11,543 nt of DNA, from NCBI GenBank assembly GCA_947097615.1, contig CAMURX010000039.1, positions 1 through 11,543 of the forward strand. The letters run 5' to 3'. Both the position numbers and the translations under genes were made by a program. The notes beneath the pieces are model-generated. The model was not told the origin of the DNA and ran no database searches. It saw nothing but the letters and a program-made list of their open reading frames with translations. Source of the stretch: an uncultured Neisseria sp. Lineage in GTDB: Bacteria > Pseudomonadota > Gammaproteobacteria > Burkholderiales > Neisseriaceae. Of this stretch, positions 1-6,377 are shown piece after piece (the stretch's first letter is position 1; every line of letters begins with the position of its first letter).

Positions 1-16
1 TGCGTCCGCGCCTTTT

Positions 17-50
17 GAGGCCGTCTGAAACGCCGCTTTCAGACGGCCTC
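17..50. terminator. DUS inverted repeat, possible terminator of an upstream gene
   Basis: Two 14-base arms, 17-30 and 37-50, pair perfectly around the 6-base loop CGCCGC. No T-run follows on the plus strand, so termination is less certain than at the other DUS hairpins. It probably closes a gene lying left of the window. Confidence 0.5.
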
Positions 51-66
51 CGTATGCCCGTATACT
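38..66 (+). promoter_or_regulatory. Candidate promoter for the decayed hydrolase-methyltransferase gene
   Basis: TATACT at 61-66 matches a sigma-70 -10 box at 5 of 6 bases. TTCAGA at 38-43 lies 17 bases upstream and matches the -35 consensus at 4 of 6; it is made by the DUS itself. The start codon is 29 bases downstream. This is consensus matching only. Confidence 0.35.
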
Positions 67-94
67 CTTTCCTTTCCGACAAGAGCCCATCGCC

Positions 95-971
95 ATGGAA
101 CAGCACAACACTTTTACCACCCAAGACGGCACCGCCCTCTTCTACCGCTACCGCCCTGCCAAAAACGGCAGCAGCGGCAAAGCCGTCGTTTTGTTCCACA
201 GAGGACACGAACACTCCGGCCGCATGATATGTTTCTGGCCGACGAATTGGGTTTGGACGACTTCGCCTTTTTCGCCTGGGGCGCACATTTACACAGCGAA
301 AGCCGCCGCGAAGCCGACGAACTGTCCACCCCGCTGCCCGCCCTCTCGCTGCGCGGCCTCTACTGGCGCGCCTACCGAGCCATGCTCGATTTGGGCGCGC
401 GCTGGAGCGAAGGCCTCAAAATCGGCAAAGCCACCGGCTACGACTCCGCAGCACGCTCGACTACGTTTACCGCAACAGCCCGCAAGGCAGCAACGCGCTC
501 GGCATCATGGCCGACAAACACTACCTCAACGCCGTAGGCTGGCGGGGCATCCGCCAACGCAAAACCAACATCGGCAAAGCCGTTCAGACGGCCTCTGCCC
601 TCTTACGCGGCGCAGGCAAACCCGTACACGTACTCGACATCGCCTCCGGCCACGGCCGCTACGTACTCGACGCACTCTCCGCCGATGCCCTGCCCGACTC
701 CGTGCGCCTGCGCGACTACAGCCTGCTCAACGTCGAAGCAGGCCGCTGCCTTATCGCCGAACGCGGCCTGCAAAACATTGTCAGCTTCGATCAGCTTGAC
801 GCGTTCGACCGCACCCTCACCAGCCACAAAGACGGCAGCCCCAACTGGATGATGCGCCGCCGCAGCCAGCGAGAAATGGATCAGCTTGTCGAAGCCGCCG
901 GTTTTGAAAAAATCCGCCAATGGATTGACGGCAACGGCATCTTCACCGTCAGCCTCGCCGTGAAAAAATAA
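95..971 (+). pseudogene. Decayed alpha/beta hydrolase-class I SAM methyltransferase fusion (YnbC-like)
   Basis: Pieces of one protein lie in three frames. Frame of 95: N-terminal hydrolase strand ending in HRGHEHSGRM. Frame of 229: FLADELGLDDFAFFAW, then a linker with LSLRGLYWRAYRAM and GLKIGKATGYDS. Frame of 450: STLDYVYRNSPQG, the SAM-binding motif I VLDIASGHGRYVLDAL (from 630) and a C-terminus DQLVEAAGFEKI, stopping at 969-971. The first frameshift lies at about 226-229; the second is one base missing near 448-449 (TCC-GC-AGC where TCC-GGC-AGC would restore the frame). From family knowledge, the intact fusion is about 550-600 residues (E. coli YnbC, 585). Two blocks are missing here: the hydrolase core with its nucleophile after FFAW, and the later methyltransferase motifs between DAFDR and LTSHKDG. 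No functional product is expected. A DUS at 583-594 lies inside it. The family assignment rests on remembered motifs. Confidence 0.8.
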
Positions 972-987
972 GCCGCACCGTCTGCGC

Positions 988-1035
988 AAAAGGCCGTCTG
1001 AAAAAACCGAAACCGTTTTTTCAGACGGCCTTTTT
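988..1035 (+). terminator. DUS hairpin terminator after the pseudogene
   Basis: AAAAGGCCGTCTGAAAAAA (988-1006) pairs with its inverted copy at 1016-1034 around a 9-base loop, and the second arm runs straight into a T-run. It is symmetrical and could stop transcription from either side. It begins 16 bases after the pseudogene stop codon. Confidence 0.8.
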
Positions 1036-1285
1036 GCGTGTGCGGCGGATTCGGTACGTTCAGACGGCCTGAGAAGCCGGATACGTCGGATACAAATATC
1101 CGGCCCGCAAGGCCGCGTTTCCTCCCCGCGTTTGGGATGCAGTGGAGGAAGTTTGGTGCGCCTTCCATGCTTTCAGACGGCCTCCAAGCATCCCGAGCAA
1201 GTGCTCCAATCGAGCTATACAAAGGCCGTCTGAAAACGTACAATCCGCCGCCTTTACGCGCCAACGTTCAGCAAAACAAGATTTT
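1036..1285. other. Gap before mnmA with three DUS copies, no gene seen
   Basis: Together with the terminator this makes a 314-base gene-free stretch. It holds DUS copies at 1059-1070, 1172-1183 and 1223-1234. The last two are inverted relative to each other with a 39-base spacer, too far apart for a simple terminator. The open frame that runs into mnmA from 1142 is only translated DUS (FRRP and RPSE peptides) and is not taken as coding. A candidate mnmA promoter lies at its right end. Confidence 0.7.
1216..1244 (+). promoter_or_regulatory. Candidate mnmA promoter with a DUS in its spacer
   Basis: TATACA (1216-1221, 4 of 6 to TTGACA) and TACAAT (1239-1244, 5 of 6 to TATAAT) are separated by exactly 17 bases. 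The spacer contains the complete DUS at 1223-1234. The word TACAATCCGCCGC starting at the -10 box recurs exactly upstream of ribBA at 4353. The mnmA start codon is 42 bases downstream. Confidence 0.45.
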
Positions 1286-2386
1286 ATGACACAGCACACC
1301 AGCCAAAACATCGTCGTCGGCCTCTCCGGCGGCGTCGATTCCTCCGTAACCGCCGCCCTGCTCAAACAGCAGGGGCATCAGGTGCGCGGCGTGTTTATGC
1401 AAAACTGGGAAGACGACGACAACGACGAATATTGCAGCATCAAACAAGATTCTTTCGACGCCATCGCCGTGGCCGACATACTCGGCATCGACATCGACAT
1501 CGTCAATTTCGCCGCGCAATACAAAGACAAAGTGTTCGCCTACTTTTTGCAGGAATACAGCGCAGGCCGCACGCCCAATCCCGATGTGTTGTGCAACGCC
1601 GAAATCAAGTTCAAATGTTTTCTCGATTACGCCATCGAACAGGGCGCGGACGTGATTGCCACCGGCCACTACGCGCGAAAAGAAGTGCGCGGCGGCGTGC
1701 ATCATCTGCTCACAGGCCTCGATGCCAACAAAGACCAAAGCTATTTTCTCTACCGCCTGCGTCCGCACCAGCTCGAACGCGCCGTTTTCCCGCTCGGCGG
1801 CTTGGAGAAGCCCGAAGTGCGCCGCCTCGCCGCCGAATACGCGCTGCCCACCGCCGCCAAAAAAGACAGCACCGGCATCTGCTTTATCGGCGAGCGGCCG
1901 TTCCGCGAGTTTCTGCAACAATACCTGCCCACGCACAACGGCGCGATGGTGACGCCCGAGGGCAAAACCGTCGGCGAACATGTGGGGCTGACCTTTTACA
2001 CACTCGGCCAGCGCAAAGGCTTGGGCATCGGCGGCGCGGGCGAGCCGTGGTTTGTGGTCGGCAAAAACCTGCCGCGCAACGAGCTGATCGTGGTGCAGGG
2101 GCACGACCATCCGCTGCTTTATACAAACAGCCTCGTGATGAACGATTTGAGCTTCACGCTGCCCGAACGCCCCGCGCCCGGCCGCTACACCTGCAAAACC
2201 CGTTACCGCATGGCCGATGCCGCCTGTGAATTGCGCTATTTGGACGATGACACAGCCGAACTGGTTTTCGACGAGGCGCAATGGGCGGTGACACCCGGCC
2301 AATCCGCCGTGCTTTACGACGGCGATGTCTGCCTCGGCGGCGGCGTGATTGTGTCTACCGACAAGCCCGTGATTGTGGCCGCATAG
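1286..2386 (+). CDS. mnmA: tRNA-specific 2-thiouridylase MnmA
   Basis: This cytoplasmic enzyme adenylates U34 of tRNA-Lys, -Glu and -Gln and replaces O2 with sulfur relayed from IscS and the Tus proteins, giving s2U at the wobble position. The product is 366 residues, close to E. coli MnmA (368). The ATP pyrophosphatase loop SGGVDSS is at residues 14-20. The two catalytic cysteines are present: C103 in [11 protein letters not shown] and C199 in [11 protein letters not shown]-terminal beta-barrel domain follows ([10 protein letters not shown] onwards). I chose the ATG at 1286 because [20 protein letters not shown] matches the family N-terminus; the 48 extra upstream codons are translated DUS. 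The ribosome binding site before it is weak. The gene looks monocistronic, with DUS stretches on both sides. Confidence 0.97.
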   Translation: MTQHTSQNIVVGLSGGVDSSVTAALLKQQGHQVRGVFMQNWEDDDNDEYCSIKQDSFDAIAVADILGIDIDIVNFAAQYKDKVFAYFLQEYSAGRTPNPDVLCNAEIKFKCFLDYAIEQGADVIATGHYARKEVRGGVHHLLTGLDANKDQSYFLYRLRPHQLERAVFPLGGLEKPEVRRLAAEYALPTAAKKDSTGICFIGERPFREFLQQYLPTHNGAMVTPEGKTVGEHVGLTFYTLGQRKGLGIGGAGEPWFVVGKNLPRNELIVVQGHDHPLLYTNSLVMNDLSFTLPERPAPGRYTCKTRYRMADAACELRYLDDDTAELVFDEAQWAVTPGQSAVLYDGDVCLGGGVIVSTDKPVIVAA

Positions 2387-2389
2387 GCG

Positions 2390-2463
2390 TTTCAGACGGC
2401 CTTATTTGAAAACATACGGACATGTCGGCAATCGGTTTTTACAAGGCAAAAGGCCGTCTGAAA
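2390..2463 (+). repeat. Widely spaced inverted DUS pair after mnmA
   Basis: TTCAGACGGCCT at 2391-2402 begins 4 bases after the mnmA stop, and its inverted copy is at 2451-2462 with a 48-base spacer. A TTATTT stretch follows the first copy. It may act as the mnmA 3' end, but the long loop makes it a poor intrinsic terminator. Confidence 0.5.
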
Positions 2464-2483
2464 AACCAAGTTCCCCAAGCAAC

Positions 2484-2509
2484 GTCATTCCCGCGCGGGC
2501 GGGAATGAC
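2484..2509. repeat. dRS3-type neisserial repeat
   Basis: Positions 2487-2506 read ATTCCC, then eight bases GCGCGGGC, then GGGAAT. This fits the dRS3 consensus ATTCCC-N8-GGGAAT exactly. The palindrome extends by three bases on each side (GTC and GAC). In N. meningitidis dRS3 units are scattered or arrayed in intergenic repeats and serve as target sites for filamentous (Nf/MDA-type) prophages. Only one unit is seen here and no phage sequence is next to it. Confidence 0.8.
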
Positions 2510-2533
2510 GGTCTTAGGACATAACCCGATAAT
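2505..2533 (+). promoter_or_regulatory. Candidate fadD promoter borrowing the dRS3 edge
   Basis: GATAAT at 2528-2533 matches the -10 consensus at 5 of 6. ATGACG at 2505-2510, 17 bases upstream, matches -35 at 4 of 6 and overlaps the right edge of the dRS3 repeat. Transcription would start near 2540, so the mRNA would begin close to or inside the DUS hairpin at 2537-2568. Consensus matching only. Confidence 0.35.
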
Positions 2534-2536
2534 TCA

Positions 2537-2568
2537 AAGGCCGTCTGAAACGGGTTTTCAGACGGCCT
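2537..2568. repeat. DUS inverted repeat just upstream of fadD
   Basis: AGGCCGTCTGAAA (2538-2550) and TTTCAGACGGCCT (2556-2568) form a 13-base-pair stem with loop CGGGT. No T-run follows, and the fadD start codon is only 21 bases away. It may be a leader hairpin rather than a terminator. Confidence 0.6.
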
Positions 2569-2589
2569 CCAACCAAGAAAGACATATAT

Positions 2590-4257
2590 ATGGAAAAACT
2601 CTGGCTGAGCAGCTACGAAAAAGGCGTCAACGCCGAAATCGACATCACGCGCTACCAATCGATTACCGACGTTTTCAACCAAAGCGCGGAAAAATTCGCA
2701 GACCGCCCCGCCTTCCAAAACATGGGCAAAACGCTCACCTACGCCGAAACCGCCAAGCTGATTACCGATTTCGCCTCCTATCTGCAAAACGTATTGAAAC
2801 TGCCGCGCGGCGAGCGCGTCGCCATCATGATGCCCAACCTGCTGCAATACCCGATTGCCCTGTTCGGCGCCTTGCAGGCCGGTATGGTAGTGGTCAACAC
2901 CAATCCGCTTTACACACCGCGCGAACTCGAACACCAGCTCAAAGACAGCGGCGCCAGCGTGATTGTCGTGTTGGAAAACTTCGCCGACACGCTCGCATCG
3001 GTTTTGCCGAAAACCCAAATCAAACACGTCATCGTTGCCAGCGTCGGCGACCTGCTCGGCGCCATCAAAGGCCGTCTGATTAATTTCGTGCTGCGGCACA
3101 TTAAAAAAATGGTGCCCGAATACCGCATTGACGGTGCTGTCGGCTTTCAGACGGCCTTAAAACAGGGCGCGGCGCAGCCGTTTCAAAAAGTCGCCCTCAC
3201 GCGCGAAGACACCGCCTTTTTGCAATACACTGGCGGCACCACCGGCGTGGCCAAAGGCGCGGTGTTAAGCCACGGCAACATCTGTGCCAATATGATGCAG
3301 GCGGCAGAATGGATTAAAAACCAACTGCGCCAAGGTGAAGAAACCGTTATCGCCGCCCTGCCCCTCTACCACATCTTCGCGCTCACGGTGAACCTGATGA
3401 TTTTCACCAACGCCGGTTCGCGCATCATCCTGATTACCAACCCGCGCGACATGAAACGCTTTATCGGCGACATGAAAAAAGAACGCATCAGCGTGTTTAT
3501 CGGCGTGAACACCCTGTTCAACGGCCTCACCAACCAGGCCGAATTTGCCGAAGTTGATTTTTCTAACCTGCGCCTCACCCTCGGCGGCGGCATGGCCACG
3601 CAGAAAGCCGTGGCCGAAAAATGGAAAAAAATCACCGGCACGCCCATCGTCGAAGCCTACGGCCTCACCGAAGCCAGCCCCGGCGTGTGCTGCAACCCCC
3701 TGAATATCGAAACTTACAGCGGCGGCATCGGCCTGCCCGTCCCCTCCACCGAAATCGAATTGCGCGATGCCGACGGCAAAGAAGTCGGCGTGGGACAGGC
3801 GGGCGAAATGTGGATACGCGGCCCGCAGGTGATGCAGGGCTACTGGAACCGCCCCGAAGAAACCGCCAAAGCCATTGATTCGCGTGACTTTCTCGAAACC
3901 GGTGACATTGCCGTAATGGACGAAAAAGGCTGGTTCAAGCTGGTCGACCGCAAAAAAGACCTTATCGTCGTCTCCGGCTTCAACGTTTACCCCAACGAAA
4001 TCGAAGAAGTCATCGCCCACAACGACAAAGTGATGGAAGTCGCCTGCATCGGCGTGCCCAACGAAAAAACCGGCGAAGCGCTCAAAGTGTTCGTCGTTAA
4101 AAAAGACCCCTCACTCACCAAAGAAGAACTCATCGCCTTCTGCCGCACCGAACTGACCGCCTACAAAGTGCCCAAAGACATCGAGTTCCGCGACGAACTG
4201 CCCAAATCCAACGTCGGCAAAATCCTGCGCCGCGAGCTGAAAGAAGCGCAGAAATAA
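2590..4257 (+). CDS. fadD: Long-chain fatty acid-CoA ligase FadD
   Basis: It activates long-chain fatty acids to acyl-CoA through an acyl-adenylate, at the inner face of the membrane, for degradation or phospholipid recycling. At 555 residues it fits the FadD family (E. coli 561). It has the ATP-binding P-loop YTGGTTGVAKGA (213-224), the adenylate motif YGLTEASP (357-364), the fatty-acyl-CoA-synthetase signature from 433 (DFLETGDIAVMDEKGW, then DRKKDLIVVSGFNVYPNEIE), and the catalytic lysine K544 in SNVGKILRREL. The start at 2590 has a purine-rich AAGAAAG about 8 bases upstream. A perfect DUS at 3146-3157 encodes the residues FQTA, and a one-mismatch DUS sits at 3069-3080. It is flanked by hairpins and appears to be its own transcription unit. 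Substrate chain length cannot be read from sequence. Confidence 0.95.
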   Translation: MEKLWLSSYEKGVNAEIDITRYQSITDVFNQSAEKFADRPAFQNMGKTLTYAETAKLITDFASYLQNVLKLPRGERVAIMMPNLLQYPIALFGALQAGMVVVNTNPLYTPRELEHQLKDSGASVIVVLENFADTLASVLPKTQIKHVIVASVGDLLGAIKGRLINFVLRHIKKMVPEYRIDGAVGFQTALKQGAAQPFQKVALTREDTAFLQYTGGTTGVAKGAVLSHGNICANMMQAAEWIKNQLRQGEETVIAALPLYHIFALTVNLMIFTNAGSRIILITNPRDMKRFIGDMKKERISVFIGVNTLFNGLTNQAEFAEVDFSNLRLTLGGGMATQKAVAEKWKKITGTPIVEAYGLTEASPGVCCNPLNIETYSGGIGLPVPSTEIELRDADGKEVGVGQAGEMWIRGPQVMQGYWNRPEETAKAIDSRDFLETGDIAVMDEKGWFKLVDRKKDLIVVSGFNVYPNEIEEVIAHNDKVMEVACIGVPNEKTGEALKVFVVKKDPSLTKEELIAFCRTELTAYKVPKDIEFRDELPKSNVGKILRRELKEAQK

Positions 4258-4275
4258 AAATGCAAAAACAGCATA

Positions 4276-4312
4276 AGGCCGTCTGAAAACACTTTCAGAC
4301 GGCCTCCCTTTT
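4276..4312 (+). terminator. DUS hairpin terminator after fadD
   Basis: AGGCCGTCTGAAA (4276-4288) pairs with TTTCAGACGGCCT (4293-4305) around a 4-base loop ACAC, followed by CCCTTTT. It lies 18 bases after the fadD stop. Confidence 0.75.
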
Positions 4313-4329
4313 GCCGCCGCGCGCCTGAT

Positions 4330-4358
4330 TTGCCTTTCCCTCGCCCCGCGCATACAAT
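4330..4358 (+). promoter_or_regulatory. Candidate ribBA promoter
   Basis: TTGCCT (4330-4335, 4 of 6) and TACAAT (4353-4358, 5 of 6) are 17 bases apart, and the start codon is 32 bases after the -10 box. The sequence from the -10 box, TACAATCCGCCGC, matches the mnmA upstream region. The 133-base gap before ribBA is largely taken up by the fadD terminator, and I see no FMN riboswitch in it. Confidence 0.5.
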
Positions 4359-4390
4359 CCGCCGCTTTTCCCGCTCCGAAAGAACCAGAC

Positions 4391-5485
4391 ATGACCGCCG
4401 TTTCCCCCATTCCCGAAATCCTCGCCGACATCCAGGCCGGCAAAATGGTCATCATCACCGACGCCGAAGACCGCGAAAACGAAGGCGATTTGGTGATGGC
4501 TGCACAATTCGTTACCCCGCAGGCGATTAACTTTATGATTAAACACGCGCGCGGGCTGGTTTGCCTGCCGATGAACGACGAATTGGTGGACCGCCTGCGC
4601 CTGCCGCAGATGACGCAGAAAAACGGCGCGCAATACGGCACCAACTTCACCGTTTCCATCGAAGCGGCCGAAGGCATCTCCACCGGCATCTCCGCCGCCG
4701 ACCGCGCCCACACCATCCGCACCGCCGTATCCCCCGAAGTAGCGCCCGCCGACATCGTCCAGCCCGGCCACATCTTCCCCCTGCGCGCGCAAAAAGGCGG
4801 CGTGCTCGTGCGCGCCGGCCACACCGAAGCCGCCGTCGACCTCGCGCAAATGTGCGGCCTCATCCCCGCCGGCGTCATCTGCGAAATCCTCAACGACGAC
4901 GGCACCATGGCACGCATGCCCGAGTTAAAAACATTCGCCGCCGAACACAACATCAAAATCGGCACCATCGCCGACCTCATCGAATACCGCAGCCGCACCG
5001 AAAGCCTGCTCGAAGACATGGGCGACAGCGAAATACACACTCCCTGGGGCGCCTTCCGCCAGCACGTCTACGTCGACAAACTCACCGGCGAAACCCACCT
5101 CGCCCTCGTCAAAGGCGAAATCTCCCCCGAACGCGAAACCCTCGTGCGCGTGCACGAACCCTTCGGCGCCATGGACTTCCTGCACACCGACCCCGGCCAC
5201 TCCTGGCCGCTGCCCGCCGCACTCGAGCGCCTGCAACAGGCCGACAGCGGCGTCGCCATCCTGCTGCACCGCACCGAAGACGGTGCCGCCCTGCTCGAAC
5301 GCACCCTGCCGAAAACCGACCGCCAAATCAAAAAATGGGACAGGAAAACCTACGGCATCGGCGCGCAAATCCTCGCCGCCCTCGGCGTGAAAAAAATGCG
5401 CGTCATGGGCAAACCCTCGTCGATGAACAGCCTCAACGGCTTCGGCCTGGAAGTCGAAGGCTTCGAAGAAGCGGACAAAGCCTGA
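4391..5485 (+). CDS. ribBA: 3,4-dihydroxy-2-butanone-4-phosphate synthase with degenerate GTP cyclohydrolase II-like domain (RibBX type)
   Basis: The N-terminal RibB domain converts ribulose 5-phosphate to 3,4-dihydroxy-2-butanone 4-phosphate and formate for riboflavin synthesis. It carries DAEDRENEGDL (24-34), the block GISTGISAADRAHTI and RAGHTEAAVD (R141-D150), all typical of active DHBP synthase. The C-terminal half (about 215-364) resembles GTP cyclohydrolase II: HLALVKGE and YGIGAQILAALGVKKMRV are recognisable. However, the region that should hold the zinc motif C-x2-GxRC-x-C reads FGAMDFLHTDPGHSWPLPAA, with no cysteines. The second domain is therefore unlikely to hydrolyse GTP, matching the RibBX variant described as common in Proteobacteria. 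A separate ribA would be expected elsewhere. Automatic annotation usually calls this bifunctional RibBA. The 364-residue length is normal. No strong ribosome binding site. Confidence 0.93.
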   Translation: MTAVSPIPEILADIQAGKMVIITDAEDRENEGDLVMAAQFVTPQAINFMIKHARGLVCLPMNDELVDRLRLPQMTQKNGAQYGTNFTVSIEAAEGISTGISAADRAHTIRTAVSPEVAPADIVQPGHIFPLRAQKGGVLVRAGHTEAAVDLAQMCGLIPAGVICEILNDDGTMARMPELKTFAAEHNIKIGTIADLIEYRSRTESLLEDMGDSEIHTPWGAFRQHVYVDKLTGETHLALVKGEISPERETLVRVHEPFGAMDFLHTDPGHSWPLPAALERLQQADSGVAILLHRTEDGAALLERTLPKTDRQIKKWDRKTYGIGAQILAALGVKKMRVMGKPSSMNSLNGFGLEVEGFEEADKA

Positions 5486-5502
5486 TCCCGCCGCCCTCTG
5501 CC

Positions 5503-5569
5503 GCAGACAAAAGGCCGTCTGAAAAGTCCTTTTTTGGGCGTTCAGACGGCCTTTCGGTTTTTTGTCTGC
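5503..5569 (+). terminator. Nested double hairpin terminator after ribBA
   Basis: The inner arms are the DUS pair 5512-5523 and 5541-5552. The outer arms GCAGACAAAA (5503-5512) and TTTTGTCTGC (5560-5569) also pair perfectly. The inner stem would be followed by a GG-interrupted T-run (TTTCGGTTTTTT). It starts 18 bases after the ribBA stop. Confidence 0.7.
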
Positions 5570-5578
5570 CCGACACGC

Positions 5579-5609
5579 TTTCAGACGGCCTCTATAAGGC
5601 CGTCTGAAA
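5579..5609. repeat. DUS inverted repeat, head-to-head pair
   Basis: TTTCAGACGGCCT (5579-5591) and AGGCCGTCTGAAA (5597-5609) form a 13-base-pair stem with loop CTATA. The order of the two DUS orientations is opposite to that in the usual terminators, and no T-run follows on either strand, so its role is unclear. Confidence 0.65.
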
Positions 5610-5658
5610 CCTATCGGAAAACCGTTCCCTCTCCTGCCTGTGGAGAATGGCCGCGGCC

Positions 5659-5721
5659 GTTGACATTCGGCTTGCAGGACGGTTTTTTGCCAAAAACACC
5701 GCCGCAAGGCTGATTGTCAAC
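5659..5721. repeat. 63-base imperfect palindrome (foldback element)
   Basis: GTTGACA (5659-5665) pairs with TGTCAAC (5715-5721). Inward, GC-TTGC (5670-5675) pairs with GCAAG-GC (5704-5710), and CGGT-TTTTT (5680-5688) pairs with AAAAA-C-ACCG (5692-5701), leaving a 3-base loop GCC. By hand I count about 27 pairs including one GU wobble, one mismatch and four single-base bulges. No T-run follows on either strand, so it does not look like an intrinsic terminator. It could be a small RNA, a degenerate mobile-element end or a REP-like unit. It contains no DUS. Confidence 0.7.
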
Positions 5722-5746
5722 AGACCCTATGGCACATAGCAAAGCA

Positions 5747-5775
5747 CACGGTTTCCGGATTTGCGGGAAACCGTG
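5747..5775. repeat. 10-base inverted repeat
   Basis: CACGGTTTCC (5747-5756) and GGAAACCGTG (5766-5775) pair perfectly with a 9-base loop. Neither side has a T-run. It lies between the 63-base foldback and the ridA terminator. Confidence 0.55.
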
Positions 5776-5783
5776 CGGCAGGC

Positions 5784-5828
5784 AAAAGGCCGTCTGAAAG
5801 CACCGAACGGCTTTTTCAGACGGCCTTC
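5784..5828 (-). terminator. DUS hairpin terminator of ridA
   Basis: The DUS pair 5787-5798 and 5815-5826 forms the stem. Read on the minus strand, the second arm ends in GGCCTTTTGCC, a short T-run. It starts 22 bases beyond the ridA stop codon and may also block read-through from ribBA. Confidence 0.7.
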
Positions 5829-5850
5829 AAGCCTGCTGCGGAAGTTTCGT

Positions 5851-6237
5851 TTACGCCAGCACCAGCACCGCTTCGGCCTCCACCTGCACGCCCTTGGGCA
5901 GCGCGGCCACGCCGACGGCGGCGCGTGCGGGGAAGGGTTGGGCGAAGTATTCGGCCATCACTTCGTTGAACACGGCAAAATTGTCCAAATCGGTGAGATA
6001 GGCGTTGAGTTTGACGATTTGGTCGAGCGAGCCGCCCGCCGCTTCGGCCACGGCGCGCAGGTTTTTGAACACCTGATGCGTCTCGGCGCGGAAATCGCCG
6101 CCGCCGGTGACGGTCATGGTGGCGGGGTCGAGCGGAATCTGGCCGCTCAGATAAACGGTGTCGCCCGCGCGCACGGCCTGGCTGTATGCGCCGATAGCGG
6201 CGGGGGCTTGGTCGGTGTGGATGATTTGTTTGGCCAT
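5851..6237 (-). CDS. ridA: RidA family enamine/imine deaminase
   Basis: RidA hydrolyses reactive 2-aminoacrylate and related enamine/imine intermediates made by PLP enzymes such as threonine/serine dehydratase, protecting other PLP enzymes from damage. It is a small cytoplasmic protein that works as a trimer. The product is 128 residues, the normal family length. The catalytic arginine R105 is in [14 protein letters not shown] and E120 in VEAEAV, at the positions known in well-studied RidA proteins. The N-terminal [20 protein letters not shown] is typical. The start at 6237 is chosen because AAGGA lies 8 bases upstream and [16 protein letters not shown] is the family N-terminus; a longer frame to 6339 reads through a DUS. 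It diverges from the CitE-like gene. Confidence 0.96.
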   Translation of the reverse strand: MAKQIIHTDQAPAAIGAYSQAVRAGDTVYLSGQIPLDPATMTVTGGGDFRAETHQVFKNLRAVAEAAGGSLDQIVKLNAYLTDLDNFAVFNEVMAEYFAQPFPARAAVGVAALPKGVQVEAEAVLVLA

Positions 6238-6267
6238 CGTTAAAGTCCTTTCGCATAAAAGTAGCGT

Positions 6268-6276
6268 ATAGTAACA
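6268..6276 (-). promoter_or_regulatory. Candidate extended -10 promoter of ridA
   Basis: On the minus strand the sequence reads TGTTACTAT, a TGn extension plus a 4-5 of 6 match to TATAAT, 30 bases upstream of the ridA start. There is no good -35 box, as is common for extended -10 promoters. On the plus strand the same bases overlap TATAGT (6267-6272), which could be a -10 for the divergent CitE-like gene, but no -35 supports it. Confidence 0.4.
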
Positions 6277-6306
6277 TTTTTTAACCGAACCGAGACGGCA
6301 GCCGTC

Positions 6307-6318
6307 AGGCCGTCTGAA
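6307..6318 (+). repeat. Single DUS between divergent ridA and CitE-like genes
   Basis: This is a perfect AGGCCGTCTGAA without an inverted partner, so it is an uptake word rather than part of a terminator. It fits the divergent, promoter-bearing nature of this 140-base gap. Confidence 0.9.
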
Positions 6319-6377
6319 AACAAAGCCCCGACCAAGCACAAACGCGGCGGCGCAGACCGCACAACAAAGGAAAGCCC

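Larger units (their letters stand above)
5610..5784. other. Gene-free stretch between convergent ribBA and ridA, rich in foldbacks
   Basis: This is the middle of the 365-base gap 5486-5850. It contains the palindrome GGCCGCGGCC (5649-5658), the 63-base foldback (5659-5721) and a 10-base inverted repeat (5747-5775). No reading frame longer than about 20 codons with a sensible start stands out, and no tRNA or known RNA is recognised. Confidence 0.6.

Noticed and set aside
1142..1285. A 48-codon N-terminal extension of MnmA
   Set aside because: The added residues are translated DUS and spacer (FRRP, RPSE), and the family N-terminus begins at 1286.
4258..4390. FMN riboswitch upstream of ribBA
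   Set aside because: The gap is mostly the fadD terminator and promoter-like sequence. No conserved FMN-element blocks are visible and there is little room.
4111..5040. A 309-codon minus-strand frame across the fadD-ribBA junction
   Set aside because: It crosses the fadD terminator and covers two well-supported genes in antisense. Its product looks compositional.
5729..5800. A tiny plus-strand frame starting ATGGCACATAGC
   Set aside because: It has about 17 codons, ends inside a DUS, and has no convincing ribosome binding site or known product.
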